From Acidobacteriota bacterium (GTDB taxonomy: Bacteria > Acidobacteriota > Holophagae > Acanthopleuribacterales > Acanthopleuribacteraceae), in assembly GCA_020439745.1 (NCBI GenBank), contig JAGQSC010000021.1, positions 248,001 through 312,000 of the forward strand: a stretch of 64,000 nucleotides of DNA, written 5' to 3'. Each line of letters opens with the position of its first letter. Position 1 is the stretch's first letter. The position numbers were made by a program, and so were the translations under genes. Positions 1-9,989 of this stretch are shown here, one piece after another. Below the pieces are notes generated by a model, which was not told the origin of the DNA, searched no databases, and worked only from the letters and a program-made list of their open reading frames with translations.

Positions 1-2
1 AA

Positions 3-2210
3 TTTGCACTTGCGGGAATTCCTGAAAAAGCACCGATTATTCCTGGCGAGCGACAGCGTTACCTGGCCGAAATCGCGGATTCTGTGGATGAGTATCGGGC
101 ATTTGCCAAGCAGCAGGCCCATATCGCACGTACTTTGTACCAGTTAGATGGGTCTATCAAAGCATTGGAGGCTCGATCGGATGAAGGCCAGATTCGCTTC
201 CGCAGTGATGAAGGCCAAGCGGAGCTGGACCTGACACCTCGCGATACCGCGCACATCATCCAAGAGCTCAAACGCGAACAAAAATTTGTGGAAAACACCC
301 TGCACCCTGAATGTCGGGCGCTGCTGAAAGCCTGGCCTGCGGCCCGCGAAGCCTATGGCCAGGACGAACTGGTGACCCGAATCAGGGATCGGGAAATACG
401 CAACGATCTGTTTTCTGTGTCACTTTCCGGGACCCGTGTGCCCCGCGTTGCGTTGCCCGACATGCAGGATTGGGGCGATATGTTGCAATGGCTGTTGCTT
501 GAGAACGTTCCGGGCGGATTTCCCTATACAGCCGGTGTTTTCCCCTTCAAACGGACGGGTGAAGACCCGACGCGCATGTTCGCTGGGGAAGGAACGCCGG
601 AACGCACCAATCGCCGTTTCCATTACATTTCTAAAGGCCAGCCAGCTGCACGTTTGTCCACGGCCTTTGATTCCGTAACCCTGTACGGAGAAGACCCTGA
701 CCGGCGTCCCGACATTTACGGCAAAATCGGCAATTCGGGTGTCTCCATTTGCACCTTGGACGACATGAAAAAGCTCTACAGCGGTTTTGATCTGGTTAAC
801 CCCACGACGTCTGTGTCGATGACCATTAATGGACCCGCACCGTGTATGTTGGGCTTTTTCCTTAATGCCGCCATTGACCAACAGGTGGAACGATTTCTAA
901 GGGAGCAGGGCACACTGGATGCCGTTCGGACAACATGGGCCAAACAGTACCAATCCAAAGGACTTGAATTGCCTAGCTATGAAGGTCTGGCGTTTGACGA
1001 GGCCAATGATCGCTGTTTCGGCTTGGGACTGTTGGGCATTAATGGCAGCGATGTCGTGGATCCCGATTGCTACGAGCGCATCCGTGCCAACACATTGAAG
1101 CAGGTGCGAGGTACCGTTCAGGCTGATATTTTGAAAGAAGACCAAGCCCAGAACACCTGTATTTTCTCGACTGAGTTTGCGTTGAAAATGATGGGGGACG
1201 TGCAGTCGTTCTTCACGAAAAACGACGTGCGCAATTACTACAGCGTCTCCATCAGTGGCTATCATATTGCCGAAGCGGGGGCGAACCCCATCACGCAGGC
1301 GGCCTTCACGTTAGCCAATGGCTTTACTTATGTGGAGTACTACTTGTCGCGTGGATTGAACATCGACGACTTTGCGCCCAACCTTTCGTTCTTCTTCAGC
1401 AATGGTCTCGATCCAGAATATGCCGTGATTGGACGCGTGGCCCGTCGTATTTGGGCCATTACCTTGAAAAATAAATACGGCGCCAATAGCCGAAGCCAAA
1501 AACTCAAATACCACATTCAAACTTCGGGACGCTCGTTGCATGCACAGGAAATCGACTTCAACGACATACGCACCACGTTGCAAGCCCTTTATGCAATCAA
1601 TGACAACTGCAATTCGCTGCACACCAATGCATACGACGAGGCGATCACCACGCCAACGGAAGAAAGCGTTCGCCGTGCCCTAGCTATCCAGTTGATCGTC
1701 AACCGTGAGTTTGGACAGTCAAAAAATGAAAACCCGCTACAGGGTGCCTTTATCGTTCGAGAACTGACGGACCTGCTTGAGGCAGCCATCCTCAGCGAGT
1801 TCCGACGCATATCTGAGCGTGGCGGCGTGCTTTCGGCTATGGAGTCGATGTACCAACGGGGCAAGATTCAAGAAGAATCCATGTTGTACGAGCGCTTGAA
1901 GCACGATGGCAAAATTCCCATCATTGGTGTGAATACCTTTCTCAATCCCAACCCTGTCGATCGCACGCAGTTGGAGCAGGAACTGATTCGATCAACCGAT
2001 GACGAGAAAAACCAACAGATTGCAAACTTGCACCATTACCAGAGCTTTTATGGAGATCATGTGGAAGCTTCTCGAAAACAGCTGGTCGAGGCTGCGAACC
2101 AAAATAGCAATGTATTTGATGTCCTGATGAATGCAACACGAGTGGCGTCCTTAGGCCAATTGACGCGGGTGTTGTATGAAGTAGGAGGACAGTACCGTCG
2201 CAATATGTGA
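3..2210 (+). CDS. icmF: Fused isobutyryl-CoA mutase IcmF, C-terminal part (5' end outside window)
   Basis: The frame is open from the first bases, so the gene starts before the window; about 735 C-terminal residues are present. They contain the substrate-binding barrel of an acyl-CoA mutase ([39 protein letters not shown]) and end in QYRRNM. IcmF proteins of about 1,090 residues carry an N-terminal B12-binding domain, a MeaI-like G-protein chaperone and then this mutase domain. The first residues here match the linker after the G domain. The enzyme interconverts isobutyryl-CoA and n-butyryl-CoA with adenosylcobalamin. The mutase-only subunit of a methylmalonyl-CoA mutase is the alternative, but the linker and the C-terminal end favour IcmF. 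Confidence 0.88.
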   Translation, partial: FALAGIPEKAPIIPGERQRYLAEIADSVDEYRAFAKQQAHIARTLYQLDGSIKALEARSDEGQIRFRSDEGQAELDLTPRDTAHIIQELKREQKFVENTLHPECRALLKAWPAAREAYGQDELVTRIRDREIRNDLFSVSLSGTRVPRVALPDMQDWGDMLQWLLLENVPGGFPYTAGVFPFKRTGEDPTRMFAGEGTPERTNRRFHYISKGQPAARLSTAFDSVTLYGEDPDRRPDIYGKIGNSGVSICTLDDMKKLYSGFDLVNPTTSVSMTINGPAPCMLGFFLNAAIDQQVERFLREQGTLDAVRTTWAKQYQSKGLELPSYEGLAFDEANDRCFGLGLLGINGSDVVDPDCYERIRANTLKQVRGTVQADILKEDQAQNTCIFSTEFALKMMGDVQSFFTKNDVRNYYSVSISGYHIAEAGANPITQAAFTLANGFTYVEYYLSRGLNIDDFAPNLSFFFSNGLDPEYAVIGRVARRIWAITLKNKYGANSRSQKLKYHIQTSGRSLHAQEIDFNDIRTTLQALYAINDNCNSLHTNAYDEAITTPTEESVRRALAIQLIVNREFGQSKNENPLQGAFIVRELTDLLEAAILSEFRRISERGGVLSAMESMYQRGKIQEESMLYERLKHDGKIPIIGVNTFLNPNPVDRTQLEQELIRSTDDEKNQQIANLHHYQSFYGDHVEASRKQLVEAANQNSNVFDVLMNATRVASLGQLTRVLYEVGGQYRRNM

Positions 2211-2327
2211 GGTACCTAACGGACCAGATTTGCCCTTTAGTTTTGCGCGTTCATTTCGTATGATGGGAGCCAAGAGTACGCCTGACTGATTGACTAGACT
2301 GAAAATGATTGAGTTGCGAGGGATTCT

Positions 2328-3572
2328 ATGATCGAGGACATGCCCAACATCGACCTTTCCGGTATCGATTCGCTGCGCGAGATTCGCGAAGAACAGGTAA
2401 CCCTGGACGGTCGCATCGAGATGATGGAAAAGAAGCGCGGAAAGGTTTCGGATGCAGTCTTTACGAAAGTACTGAGCGATTATCAGTCCCGATTGGACGA
2501 ACTTTCGCGCGAAGCGGCTCCACTCAAGAATAGTGTTCGTCAGGAATATGCGAAGTTACGTCAACTGATGGCCGATCTCACACAAGCACTCGAAAAAGTT
2601 CGGTTTGAAAAGGAAGAATTGGAATTCCGCCATGAATTAGGCGAGTATGAAGGTGATGATTTCGATTCGGCCCATGCAGATTGCGACAAACGACTGACAG
2701 AACGTCAAGCTGATCTGGACGAAGCTGATCAATTAAAAGCCAAATTCCTTGAAGTTTTCGAATCCGAAGAAGACCTTGAGTCTGGCATGGAAGAAATTCC
2801 GGAGCCTGAACCAGAACCGGAGCCGGAGCCAGAACCAGAGCCGGAACCGGAGCCAGAACCAGAACCTGAGCCGGAGCCAGAGCCGGAACCTGAACCAGAA
2901 CCTGAACCAGAGCCCGAACCAGAGCCGGAACCTGAATCAGAGGCTACACCGCCGCCTTTTGGCGGGATGGAACCGGAACGTGAGTTTACAGACGAGGTGA
3001 TGGCAGAACTTGAGGCCGAGAGCGATGAGTTGGATGAAGCCGACCTCATGGAGGATTCCGACGATGGCGACGAAGCGGGTCCTGATGACCAGACTTTAGC
3101 GGGCGTACCGGCTTCAAACTTGGTGGGTTCCGACGATGTGGGTGGTGCCACCATGGAGTCTACACCGCCATTGCCGCCCCCCGTTCCAACTCTGGGCGAA
3201 CCCGCAACTATGAAACTGGACAAGTCTCAATTTGACTGGAGCACCCCACCCACCGACGAGGTGGATGGCACCATGATCATCACTAATCCCAAGATTATTT
3301 CGGTGGTGGATGGTCGCGAAGCCCAAGTTTATGCGCTCGGCATGGGTACCACATCAATCGGGCGTTCTCCTGACAATGACATCCATATTCCCGAAGAACG
3401 GGTTTCACGCAAACATGCTCAGATTGCGTTTGGACCAGGTGGGTATGCAATTTATGACCTGAATTCCGAAAACGGGACTTACGTCAATGGCAATCGCATC
3501 CGCGAACACTTCCTGATGGACGGGGATATCTTGTTGATTGGCACCAATCAGTTTATCTATCGCGAACGGTAG
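2328..3572 (+). CDS. FHA-domain protein with coiled coil and Glu-Pro repeat spacer
   Basis: This 414-residue protein has three parts. Residues 15-150 are charged and heptad-like, probably coiled coil. Residues 157-203 are an almost perfect Glu-Pro repeat. A C-terminal FHA domain at about 335-410 shows the phosphopeptide-binding signature ([30 protein letters not shown]). FHA domains bind phosphothreonine, so a link to Ser/Thr kinase signalling is likely. There is no signal peptide or membrane segment. The Glu-Pro stretch would act as a stiff spacer holding the FHA domain away from the coiled coil. A second possible start is the ATG at 2340. The precise role is unknown. Confidence 0.85.
   Translation: MIEDMPNIDLSGIDSLREIREEQVTLDGRIEMMEKKRGKVSDAVFTKVLSDYQSRLDELSREAAPLKNSVRQEYAKLRQLMADLTQALEKVRFEKEELEFRHELGEYEGDDFDSAHADCDKRLTERQADLDEADQLKAKFLEVFESEEDLESGMEEIPEPEPEPEPEPEPEPEPEPEPEPEPEPEPEPEPEPEPEPEPEPEPESEATPPPFGGMEPEREFTDEVMAELEAESDELDEADLMEDSDDGDEAGPDDQTLAGVPASNLVGSDDVGGATMESTPPLPPPVPTLGEPATMKLDKSQFDWSTPPTDEVDGTMIITNPKIISVVDGREAQVYALGMGTTSIGRSPDNDIHIPEERVSRKHAQIAFGPGGYAIYDLNSENGTYVNGNRIREHFLMDGDILLIGTNQFIYRER
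2800..2940 (+). repeat. Hexamer tandem repeat encoding a Glu-Pro tract
   Basis: Roughly 23 tandem copies of a degenerate hexamer (GAGCCG, GAACCA and similar) encode alternating Glu and Pro within the FHA protein. Synonymous codons vary from copy to copy, so the tract looks old and selected at protein level. Its length could vary between strains by slippage in steps of two residues. Confidence 0.9.
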
Positions 3573-3580
3573 GCTCATCC

Positions 3581-5347
3581 ATTAAGAACCTGCGCCAATT
3601 CGTCGATGTCTTAAGCGCTGAAGGCGAGTTGTTGGCCATTGATGTGCCGCTTAGTCCCCATTTGGTGATCCCTGAGATCCAGCGGCGCACCGTGGCGCTC
3701 GGTGGACCGGCTCTACTTTTTCGCAATGTGCACGGATCCCCCTTTCAGGTAGCTACCAATCTGTTCGGGAGCCACAAGCGGATGGAGCTGGCCTTCGGAC
3801 GCAAGCCAGAACAACTGATCAAGGACCTGGTATCCATTGTGGACCACCTACCACCCAAGATTTCAGAGCTATGGCACAAGCGTCGTAGCGCCTTTCAGCT
3901 ACTCAAGACGGGCCTCAAACACAAATCCTCGGGACCTGTTCTCGACTGTAGCTTGGATGACTTGTCCTTAATCCCTGCGTTAACCTGCTGGCCTGAAGAT
4001 GGCGGTCCATTTATCACCTTGCCGCTGGTTTACACCGAGGATCCCCAAACGCGTAAGGGCAATCTGGGCATGTACCGCATTCAAATACAGGGCCCCAAAC
4101 AAACAGGTATGCACATCCAGATCCATCGGGGAGGCGGTAACCATTACGCTAAAGCCGAGGCCATGTCCAAACCCTTGGATGCGGCTGTGTTTGTGGGTGG
4201 CCCGCCAGCATTGATTATTGCCGCAGTGGCGCCCTTGCCGGAGGACGTGCCTGAATTGGTATTCGCCTCGCTTTTACAAGGTCAGAAGCTGAGCATGATC
4301 GAGCGGGTGGTGGACCGGCCTCTGCCGCTTGTCGCGGAGGCGGACTTCTGTATCTGGGGCCAAATACCACCGCATAGACGAGAAGACGAAGGCCCCTTTG
4401 GTGACCACTACGGATACTACTCGCTATGCCATCCCTACCCGGTCCTTGAGGTCAAGCACATCACCCATCGCAAAGATGCGATCTACCCGGCCACCGTAGT
4501 GGGGAGACCACCTCAGGAAGATCACTTTATGGCTGTCTACCTGCAAGACCTCTTCAAACCACTGTTCCCGTTGGTCATGAAAGGCGTCCGCGATGTGTTT
4601 GCCTTTGAGGAGTCGGGGGTACATTCCGTGGCAGGGGCTCTGGTCAATGAACGCTACGGACGTGAATCATTTACGGCAGCCCTGCGCATCTTGGGCGAGG
4701 GTCAGCTGTCGTTAACCAAAGTCCTCCTGGCAACCGACCAGGAAGTCGATGTGCGTAACTTCGGCCAGCTACTACAGACTATTTTGGCGCGTTGTACCTT
4801 TGAAACAGATCTCTTTGTCTTTAGCAATATCTCGCTTGATACCTTGGACTATACCGGCCCAGAGGTGAATAAGGGCTCCAAAGCGCTTTTACTTGGGACC
4901 GGGGCACCGAAGTATCAGTTGCAAAAAGACGTCCCGAATGCCATTGGTGACGGAAGGTTTGGCTCGGCATCGCTTTATGTGCCGGGTTGTCTTGTGGTCA
5001 GAGGGCCCGCCTATCACCCGGGTGACGGAATACCTGAGATGTTATTGCAAATGCCTGAAATTAAGGATTTTCGCTGGGTTTGCTTGCATGATGACCCGAA
5101 GGCTGCGACTGCGAGTGATGCCGCCTTCTTGTGGCACATATTCACCAGATTCGAACCCGCAGCAGATATTTACGGCAACCCAAGAGTCGTGCGCAATCAC
5201 CTTTCTTTTTCTGCACCTCTGGTGATTGATTGCCGCATGAAACCGAGCTACCCCGATATCTTGGTGCCTGACGAAGAGACGGTAGATACGGTGAATCGCA
5301 TTTGGTCCAGTCTGGGTATTGATGAATGGTTGGAGCGCCGCGCTTGA
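3581..5347 (+). CDS. UbiD-family decarboxylase
   Basis: UbiD-type enzymes are prenylated-FMN-dependent (de)carboxylases acting in ubiquinone or menaquinone synthesis or on aromatic acids. Family signatures seen are IQIQGPKQTGMHIQIHRGGG, the acidic motif EGPFGDHYGYY and VVGRPPQEDHF. The first ordinary start in frame is TTG at 3629. However, the 16 codons before it, beginning ATT AAG AAC CTG CGC, encode NLRQFVDVLSAEGEL, the expected N-terminus of the family. No ATG, GTG or TTG lies between the FHA stop and 3629 in this frame. I therefore place the start at the ATT at 3581 (588 residues), with GGTAGG just upstream. CTG at 3590 is another option. The stop overlaps the lpxK start. Which UbiD reaction it performs is not decided; no ubiX lies nearby. 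Confidence 0.8.
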   Translation: MKNLRQFVDVLSAEGELLAIDVPLSPHLVIPEIQRRTVALGGPALLFRNVHGSPFQVATNLFGSHKRMELAFGRKPEQLIKDLVSIVDHLPPKISELWHKRRSAFQLLKTGLKHKSSGPVLDCSLDDLSLIPALTCWPEDGGPFITLPLVYTEDPQTRKGNLGMYRIQIQGPKQTGMHIQIHRGGGNHYAKAEAMSKPLDAAVFVGGPPALIIAAVAPLPEDVPELVFASLLQGQKLSMIERVVDRPLPLVAEADFCIWGQIPPHRREDEGPFGDHYGYYSLCHPYPVLEVKHITHRKDAIYPATVVGRPPQEDHFMAVYLQDLFKPLFPLVMKGVRDVFAFEESGVHSVAGALVNERYGRESFTAALRILGEGQLSLTKVLLATDQEVDVRNFGQLLQTILARCTFETDLFVFSNISLDTLDYTGPEVNKGSKALLLGTGAPKYQLQKDVPNAIGDGRFGSASLYVPGCLVVRGPAYHPGDGIPEMLLQMPEIKDFRWVCLHDDPKAATASDAAFLWHIFTRFEPAADIYGNPRVVRNHLSFSAPLVIDCRMKPSYPDILVPDEETVDTVNRIWSSLGIDEWLERRA

Positions 5348-6345
5348 TGTGGATCTGGTATGTCGTCACCGGTCCTTTTGCCTTGTTGTTTGCGGTGGCC
5401 GTGTGGTTGCGCAATTGGATGTTTGACCATGGTTGGCGCCGGGTGAAGCGACTCGACAAGCCGGTTATTTCTGTGGGGAACCTGGCTATGGGTGGCACGG
5501 GAAAGACACCAGTATGCGTCAGCCTGTTGCGTATCTTGGTGCAGATGGGGTACCAGCCGGCGCTGCTTTCACGGGGCTATGGTCGGCGACTTCCGAAACG
5601 TGCTTTGCGGGTGACGCAAGAATCCCATTGGCTCGACGTGGGTGATGAGCCCTTGATGATCGCGAGGTCTGTACCTCAGGCTTTTGTAGCCGTTGGTCCC
5701 ACACGTTGGGATGCTGCCATGACCCTTAGCGACCATCCCGTAGACGTGTTTGTTGTGGACGATGGCTTTCAACACCGTCAACTGGCAAGGGATTTGGACA
5801 TTCTGCTGTGGGATGTGACGCAGAAGAAACCCACGATCTTTCCCTGGGGCAAGTTTCGTGAAGGTCTTTCGGGCCTTCGCAGAGCGGATTTGGTGGTATT
5901 CACGCGCTCTGATGGAGTTCCTGTCCGATTGGCTGAGATAGTGAAGCAGGTCAATCCTAGCGCCACATGTGTGAGCGTGGGTTTTAGACCCGGCGTTTTT
6001 CGGACGACCTTGGGAGACCCACTGGACCTTAGGCCGGGGACGCCTGTTGGCGCATTTGCGGGTATCGCCTTTCCCGATCGGTTCTTTGAGCAACTCCGCC
6101 GTCAGGGATTTGAATTGATCGATCCGCTTGGGCTGGGTGATCACAAGCCATTAACCCTTGCCCAGTTCAGATCGCTCTGTGAAACAGCAAGAACGCGGCA
6201 GCTTCCCGCGGTTATCACCACGTACAAGGATGCCGTGAAACTTGAACACCCCACAGAATCTGATATAGTTATAGGCTTCCAAGAGCTTGAGACGCATTGG
6301 GAAGACGAAGAAAGACTCCGCCAGTTTTTGTTGAAATATCTATGA
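5347..6345 (+). CDS. lpxK: Tetraacyldisaccharide 4'-kinase LpxK
   Basis: LpxK phosphorylates the 4' position of the lipid A disaccharide at the cytoplasmic face of the inner membrane. The 332-residue product has an N-terminal membrane helix (about residues 1-20), the P-loop GNLAMGGTGKTP, the motifs LLSRGYGR and VVDDGFQHRQL, and a C-terminal region ending in a TTYKDAVKL-like motif. I chose the ATG at 5347 because it overlaps the previous stop as TGATG, a translational coupling arrangement, and begins directly with the membrane helix. An in-frame ATG at 5326 lies inside the preceding gene. It is evidence that the cell makes lipid A. Confidence 0.95.
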   Translation: MWIWYVVTGPFALLFAVAVWLRNWMFDHGWRRVKRLDKPVISVGNLAMGGTGKTPVCVSLLRILVQMGYQPALLSRGYGRRLPKRALRVTQESHWLDVGDEPLMIARSVPQAFVAVGPTRWDAAMTLSDHPVDVFVVDDGFQHRQLARDLDILLWDVTQKKPTIFPWGKFREGLSGLRRADLVVFTRSDGVPVRLAEIVKQVNPSATCVSVGFRPGVFRTTLGDPLDLRPGTPVGAFAGIAFPDRFFEQLRRQGFELIDPLGLGDHKPLTLAQFRSLCETARTRQLPAVITTYKDAVKLEHPTESDIVIGFQELETHWEDEERLRQFLLKYL

Positions 6346-6363
6346 AATAAGGGATTATGGCCC

Positions 6364-6843
6364 ATGACCAAGAAATTGTTGGAACGACTTAACGGGGAGT
6401 GCAAGGCGATGGAGCACGAGCTCAAAGCAGTCCTGCCCGATGAGATCAGTAAAGCTGCTGCACTTGGTGATTTGTCTGAAAATGCCGAATATGAGGCTGC
6501 TCTTGACCGACAAAGGTTGCTACAATCCAAAATTCGGGCACTCAAATCGCGCATTTCCGATATATCTGTCATCGATGTCAATCGCCTTCCAGTCGATAAG
6601 ATTGGATATGGTTCTGTGGTCACGGTGATGGACCTTGAAGATGATCATGAAGTGACTTATCAGTTGGTGATGCCCGAAGATGCAGACGCAGCACGTGGCC
6701 GAATATCCATTAGTTCGCCCATTGGGCGAGCTTTGGTGGGCCGCACTCCGGGTGACGAAGTATCGATACCTATTCCCAGTGGCATCAAGAATTTTGAGAT
6801 CTTGGAAATGACCACCTATTCCAACACCGACCAAGATCTTTGA
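6364..6843 (+). CDS. greA: Transcription elongation factor GreA
   Basis: GreA enters the secondary channel of RNA polymerase and stimulates cleavage of backtracked transcripts. The 159-residue protein has the N-terminal coiled coil with the acidic tip motif LGDLSENAEYEAA, where Asp and Glu position the catalytic magnesium. The C-terminal FKBP-like domain follows (SPIGRALVGRTPGDEVSI). Length and order are normal. It follows lpxK by 18 bases and its stop overlaps the next start (TGATG), so it appears to be in the same transcript as the UbiD gene, lpxK and the methyltransferase-MTHFR gene. Confidence 0.95.
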   Translation: MTKKLLERLNGECKAMEHELKAVLPDEISKAAALGDLSENAEYEAALDRQRLLQSKIRALKSRISDISVIDVNRLPVDKIGYGSVVTVMDLEDDHEVTYQLVMPEDADAARGRISISSPIGRALVGRTPGDEVSIPIPSGIKNFEILEMTTYSNTDQDL

Positions 6844-8663
6844 TGCAAAGATCCGATTTGGAGCTTCTCCTTAAGCAGAAGGTCCACGTCGTTGAAGGAA
6901 GTTTGGGCTCGGAACTGGCCCGTAGACGCGGCAGCAGTGATGTTTTGCTGCCTCGTGTGGTGTTGGAGTCTCCGGATATCATCGCGAATCTGCATCGCGA
7001 TTTCGGTGAAGTGGGAGCCACCTTACATATCGCAGCAACCAGCGAAGCAAATCGGTTGGCGCTTAGGCGTTCCAAGCTTGCCACTCATTTTGAAGCCGTC
7101 AATCAAAACGCTGTAGCACTGTGTCGAGCCGCGGTCGATGCCCATCATATTATCTTTGCGGGATTGGGATCTACCGGGGCATTACTTAAGCCCTATGGTC
7201 CCTTCGTGGAGTCTGACTATCGCGAGGTTTATGCGGAACAGGTCGAGATCCTGTTGGATGCTGGTGTGGATGGTTTTTTTCTCGAAGCCTTTAGCAGCTT
7301 GATCGAAGCAGAACAATGTTTACTGGCAGTTCGAAAGCTGAGTTCAGTGCCCGTGATCGCCACCATGACGTTCCTTGAAGATGCGTGTACCAAGTTTGGT
7401 GACACGATGAATGACTGTTTTACGGCTCTACGAGATAAGGGAGCCGATGTCGTGGGGATCCAGGGTACCTTGGGACCGTTAGAAATAGACACATTCTTGA
7501 CCCAATTGGCACAGGGTTTCCGACTGTGCGTGCGTCCGAATGCGGGTTACCCGGTGCGAGTGGGTGGCGTGATGACATACCTGTCTTCGCCCGAATATGT
7601 GGCCGAGTTTGCGGAGCAATTTTGGCAAAAGGGAGCTGTGGTACTGGGTGGCGCAGCCGGTTTCACACCGGAACATATTGGTGCCGTAGCGATGCGCATG
7701 AGGGGTCGGAAACCGGTAACACCGCAACGAGGGACCGAAATTGAATCCAGCAGAGAAGATACGCCTCAAATAGAGGGCGCCCCTACGTTAGGTACGCTGC
7801 TCGGTCGAAAACCCGTACTCAGTGTGGAACTAGAACCACCCATGGGCCTGGAAACGTCAGAACTGATTGATTTGATTCAAAAATTGAAACCATTGGGCGT
7901 GGAAGCCATCAACATTCCCGAAAACCCTTTGGCTCGAGCACGTATCTCATCCATCGCACTTGCGCGTTTGATTCGTGAAAAGACAGGGCTTGATTCCATA
8001 GCGCATGTCACCTGCCGCGATCGCAATCTCATCAGCCTTCAGGCAGAACTCTTGGGTGCGCACGTTCTGGGTGTACACAACATCCTTGCACTCACTGGAG
8101 ACCCAAGCGGCGTAGGTGACTATCCTGCAGCTACGTCGATTTTCGACCTCGATAGCTTAGGTCTGGTCGAAATGCTTACCCGCATGAACATGGGCAAAGA
8201 CTTCGGCATGAACGATTTAGGCGCCATGACCTGTTTCAATATCGGGGTAGCTGCTAATCCGCTCGCCGATAATCTGGACGCCGAACTGAAACGCTTGGAG
8301 GCCAAGGTAGCTCGAGGCGCGACCTTTGTGCAAACACAACCTATCTTTGATCCTGACTCAATCCGCACATTCATACGTGCTTGCGAACGTCTTCAGATCT
8401 CCGTGCTTTTGGGCGTCATGCCCATTCGTGACTATCGCCACGCTCGCTATTTGGTCAACGAGTATCCTGGCATTCGCATTCGCGATAAGGATATGAAGGC
8501 GTTTGGCAATGCCGCTGAAAAACAACAACGGTCATTGAGTGTGCAACTTGCGCGTCAATTGATCCGCGAATTCCAGGAAATGGCCGCGGGTGTCTATTTG
8601 ATGCCCCCGTTCGGACAGGCAGAACTCCTATTGGAGATACTCGATCAACGGTCAATCGAGTAG
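6843..8663 (+). CDS. Homocysteine methyltransferase-like domain fused to methylenetetrahydrofolate reductase, zinc site lost
   Basis: The protein (606 residues) has the layout of YitJ-type bifunctional enzymes: an S-methyltransferase barrel (about 1-300), a linker, and a MetF-like methylenetetrahydrofolate reductase (about 320-600; SVELEPPMGLE, LALTGDPSG, FVQTQPIFD). The reductase half looks intact. In the barrel, the three cysteines that bind zinc and activate homocysteine are all replaced. The usual NC-x-x-GP site reads IQGTLGP (Gly208), and GGCCGTTPEHI reads GGAAGFTPEHI (Ala271, Ala272). Homocysteine activation by the known mechanism is therefore not expected. The domain may be regulatory, or may bind folate or another acceptor. 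The ATG at 6843 overlaps the greA stop. Its 3' end overlaps ftsY by 12 bases tail to tail. Confidence 0.88.
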   Translation: MQRSDLELLLKQKVHVVEGSLGSELARRRGSSDVLLPRVVLESPDIIANLHRDFGEVGATLHIAATSEANRLALRRSKLATHFEAVNQNAVALCRAAVDAHHIIFAGLGSTGALLKPYGPFVESDYREVYAEQVEILLDAGVDGFFLEAFSSLIEAEQCLLAVRKLSSVPVIATMTFLEDACTKFGDTMNDCFTALRDKGADVVGIQGTLGPLEIDTFLTQLAQGFRLCVRPNAGYPVRVGGVMTYLSSPEYVAEFAEQFWQKGAVVLGGAAGFTPEHIGAVAMRMRGRKPVTPQRGTEIESSREDTPQIEGAPTLGTLLGRKPVLSVELEPPMGLETSELIDLIQKLKPLGVEAINIPENPLARARISSIALARLIREKTGLDSIAHVTCRDRNLISLQAELLGAHVLGVHNILALTGDPSGVGDYPAATSIFDLDSLGLVEMLTRMNMGKDFGMNDLGAMTCFNIGVAANPLADNLDAELKRLEAKVARGATFVQTQPIFDPDSIRTFIRACERLQISVLLGVMPIRDYRHARYLVNEYPGIRIRDKDMKAFGNAAEKQQRSLSVQLARQLIREFQEMAAGVYLMPPFGQAELLLEILDQRSIE

Positions 8664-9632
8664 AGCGTCGACAAATTCGTCGGCGTTGAAGGGAATCAAA
8701 TCGTCAATCTTCTCGCCTACGCCAATGAATTGAATGGGTAACTGAAGTTCATTCGAGATAGCCACAGCCACGCCGCCTTTGGCGGTCCCGTCCAGTTTTG
8801 TAATGATCAGGTCGGAGACTCCGATCTTATCCACAAACTGCTTGGCTTGATGCAGGCCGTTTTGGCCCGTGACCGCATCGATGATCAAAACCACATGGTG
8901 AGGCGCTCCAGCTACCTCGCGTTCAGTAACTCTCCTGATTTTGGCGAGTTCATTCATGAGGTTCGGGTTGTTGTGAAGCCGACCAGCAGTATCCACCAAG
9001 ACAACATCTGCCTGTTCCGATTTCGCCCGTTGCATCGCATCGAATACCACACTGGCTGGGTCTTTAGAATCGTCTTTGGTCACCACGATGACACCCGCCC
9101 GCTCGGCCCATATTTCCAACTGCTCTGTGGCCGCTGCTCGGAATGTGTCGGCGGCACACAGAACCACTTTCTTTCCGGAACTGGTAAATCGATGAGCCAA
9201 TTTGCCAATGGTTGTGGTTTTTCCGACGCCATTCACACCTGCGATCAGGATTACCGCAGGATGCTGGTCGACTTCCCAAGGCATCTGCGGGTTCTGTTTC
9301 AGGATCGCAGAAATCTGATCATGAAGGATCTCGCGCAAAGAACCGCCATCCTGAATCTTTGCCTTTTTGGCTTGAACTCGGATTTGTTCCATCAATTGCA
9401 TGGTGGTGGCGACACCAAGATCCGCGCCAATCAAGAGTTCTTCGAGCTCTTCAAGTACCTCATCGTCTATAGCTCGACCACCCATTACGGATTGCAAGCG
9501 TTGAGATAGTTGGTCACGCGTTTTTCTCAATCCCTGTTTCAGCTGGGTGAAAAATGTTTTGGGCTGTTGCGTGGTTTCTGATTCGCGTTCGCCTTCCTTA
9601 CGGCGAAACAACGATTTGGCTTTTTCAAACAT
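8652..9632 (-). CDS. ftsY: Signal recognition particle receptor FtsY
   Basis: FtsY is the GTPase that docks SRP-ribosome complexes at the inner membrane. The 326-residue NG-domain protein has G1 GVNGVGKTT (132-140), ADTFRAAA, G3 DTAGR and G4 TKLDG, with a short basic and acidic N-terminal tail instead of the long acidic A domain of E. coli. It is the third gene of a minus-strand operon behind a TPR lipoprotein and a Roadblock-like protein, with only 3 bases to the latter. Its end overlaps the MTHFR fusion gene by 12 bases. Confidence 0.96.
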   Translation of the reverse strand: MFEKAKSLFRRKEGERESETTQQPKTFFTQLKQGLRKTRDQLSQRLQSVMGGRAIDDEVLEELEELLIGADLGVATTMQLMEQIRVQAKKAKIQDGGSLREILHDQISAILKQNPQMPWEVDQHPAVILIAGVNGVGKTTTIGKLAHRFTSSGKKVVLCAADTFRAAATEQLEIWAERAGVIVVTKDDSKDPASVVFDAMQRAKSEQADVVLVDTAGRLHNNPNLMNELAKIRRVTEREVAGAPHHVVLIIDAVTGQNGLHQAKQFVDKIGVSDLIITKLDGTAKGGVAVAISNELQLPIQFIGVGEKIDDLIPFNADEFVDALLD

Positions 9633-9635
9633 GTG

Positions 9636-9989
9636 TCAGACAATTTCCTTGTTGAACTGGCGAGCCAATTCTTTGAGATGATTGCGGATCAGGAGTTTTT
9701 CGCGCCTGTCACGACCCATAGCGGTCAGCGAGTACTGTTGATCCAGCCTCACATGAATGAAGTATCGATTTTCACAATCCAACTCCATGTAGTGGGGAAG
9801 GGCGGCACCATCTAATTCCTCAAACCCCCGCAGCAGGATTGGCATCTTAGCACCAGACAACCTGACTTCGAAAGTACCCAAGTTAGGCGCTTCGTAAATG
9901 ATCATTTCCCCGTCGGGATCCACAAAAATGATCCCTTCAAGGCTCTTGAATTTTGAAACGCTATCTTCAAGTGCCTTGTGAAAATCCAT
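9636..9989 (-). CDS. Small protein resembling Roadblock/LC7 domains
   Basis: The 117-residue protein has no signal peptide. Its N-terminal part (KSLEGIIFVDPDGEMIIYEA) has the helix-strand-hairpin look of Roadblock/LC7 proteins, which are the usual partners of MglA-type small GTPases. The C-terminal helix is basic. The start ATG overlaps the stop of the TPR lipoprotein gene (TGATG), and ftsY follows after 3 bases, so the three are surely co-transcribed. The fold assignment is by eye and uncertain. The presence of an MglA-like GTPase at 17.6 kb makes it reasonable. Confidence 0.55.
   Translation of the reverse strand: MDFHKALEDSVSKFKSLEGIIFVDPDGEMIIYEAPNLGTFEVRLSGAKMPILLRGFEELDGAALPHYMELDCENRYFIHVRLDQQYSLTAMGRDRREKLLIRNHLKELARQFNKEIV

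Noticed and set aside
2729-3223. Antisense open frame of 164 codons rich in Ser and Gly
   Set aside because: It is only the complement of the Glu-Pro repeat and flanking coding sequence of the FHA gene, with no ribosome-binding site.
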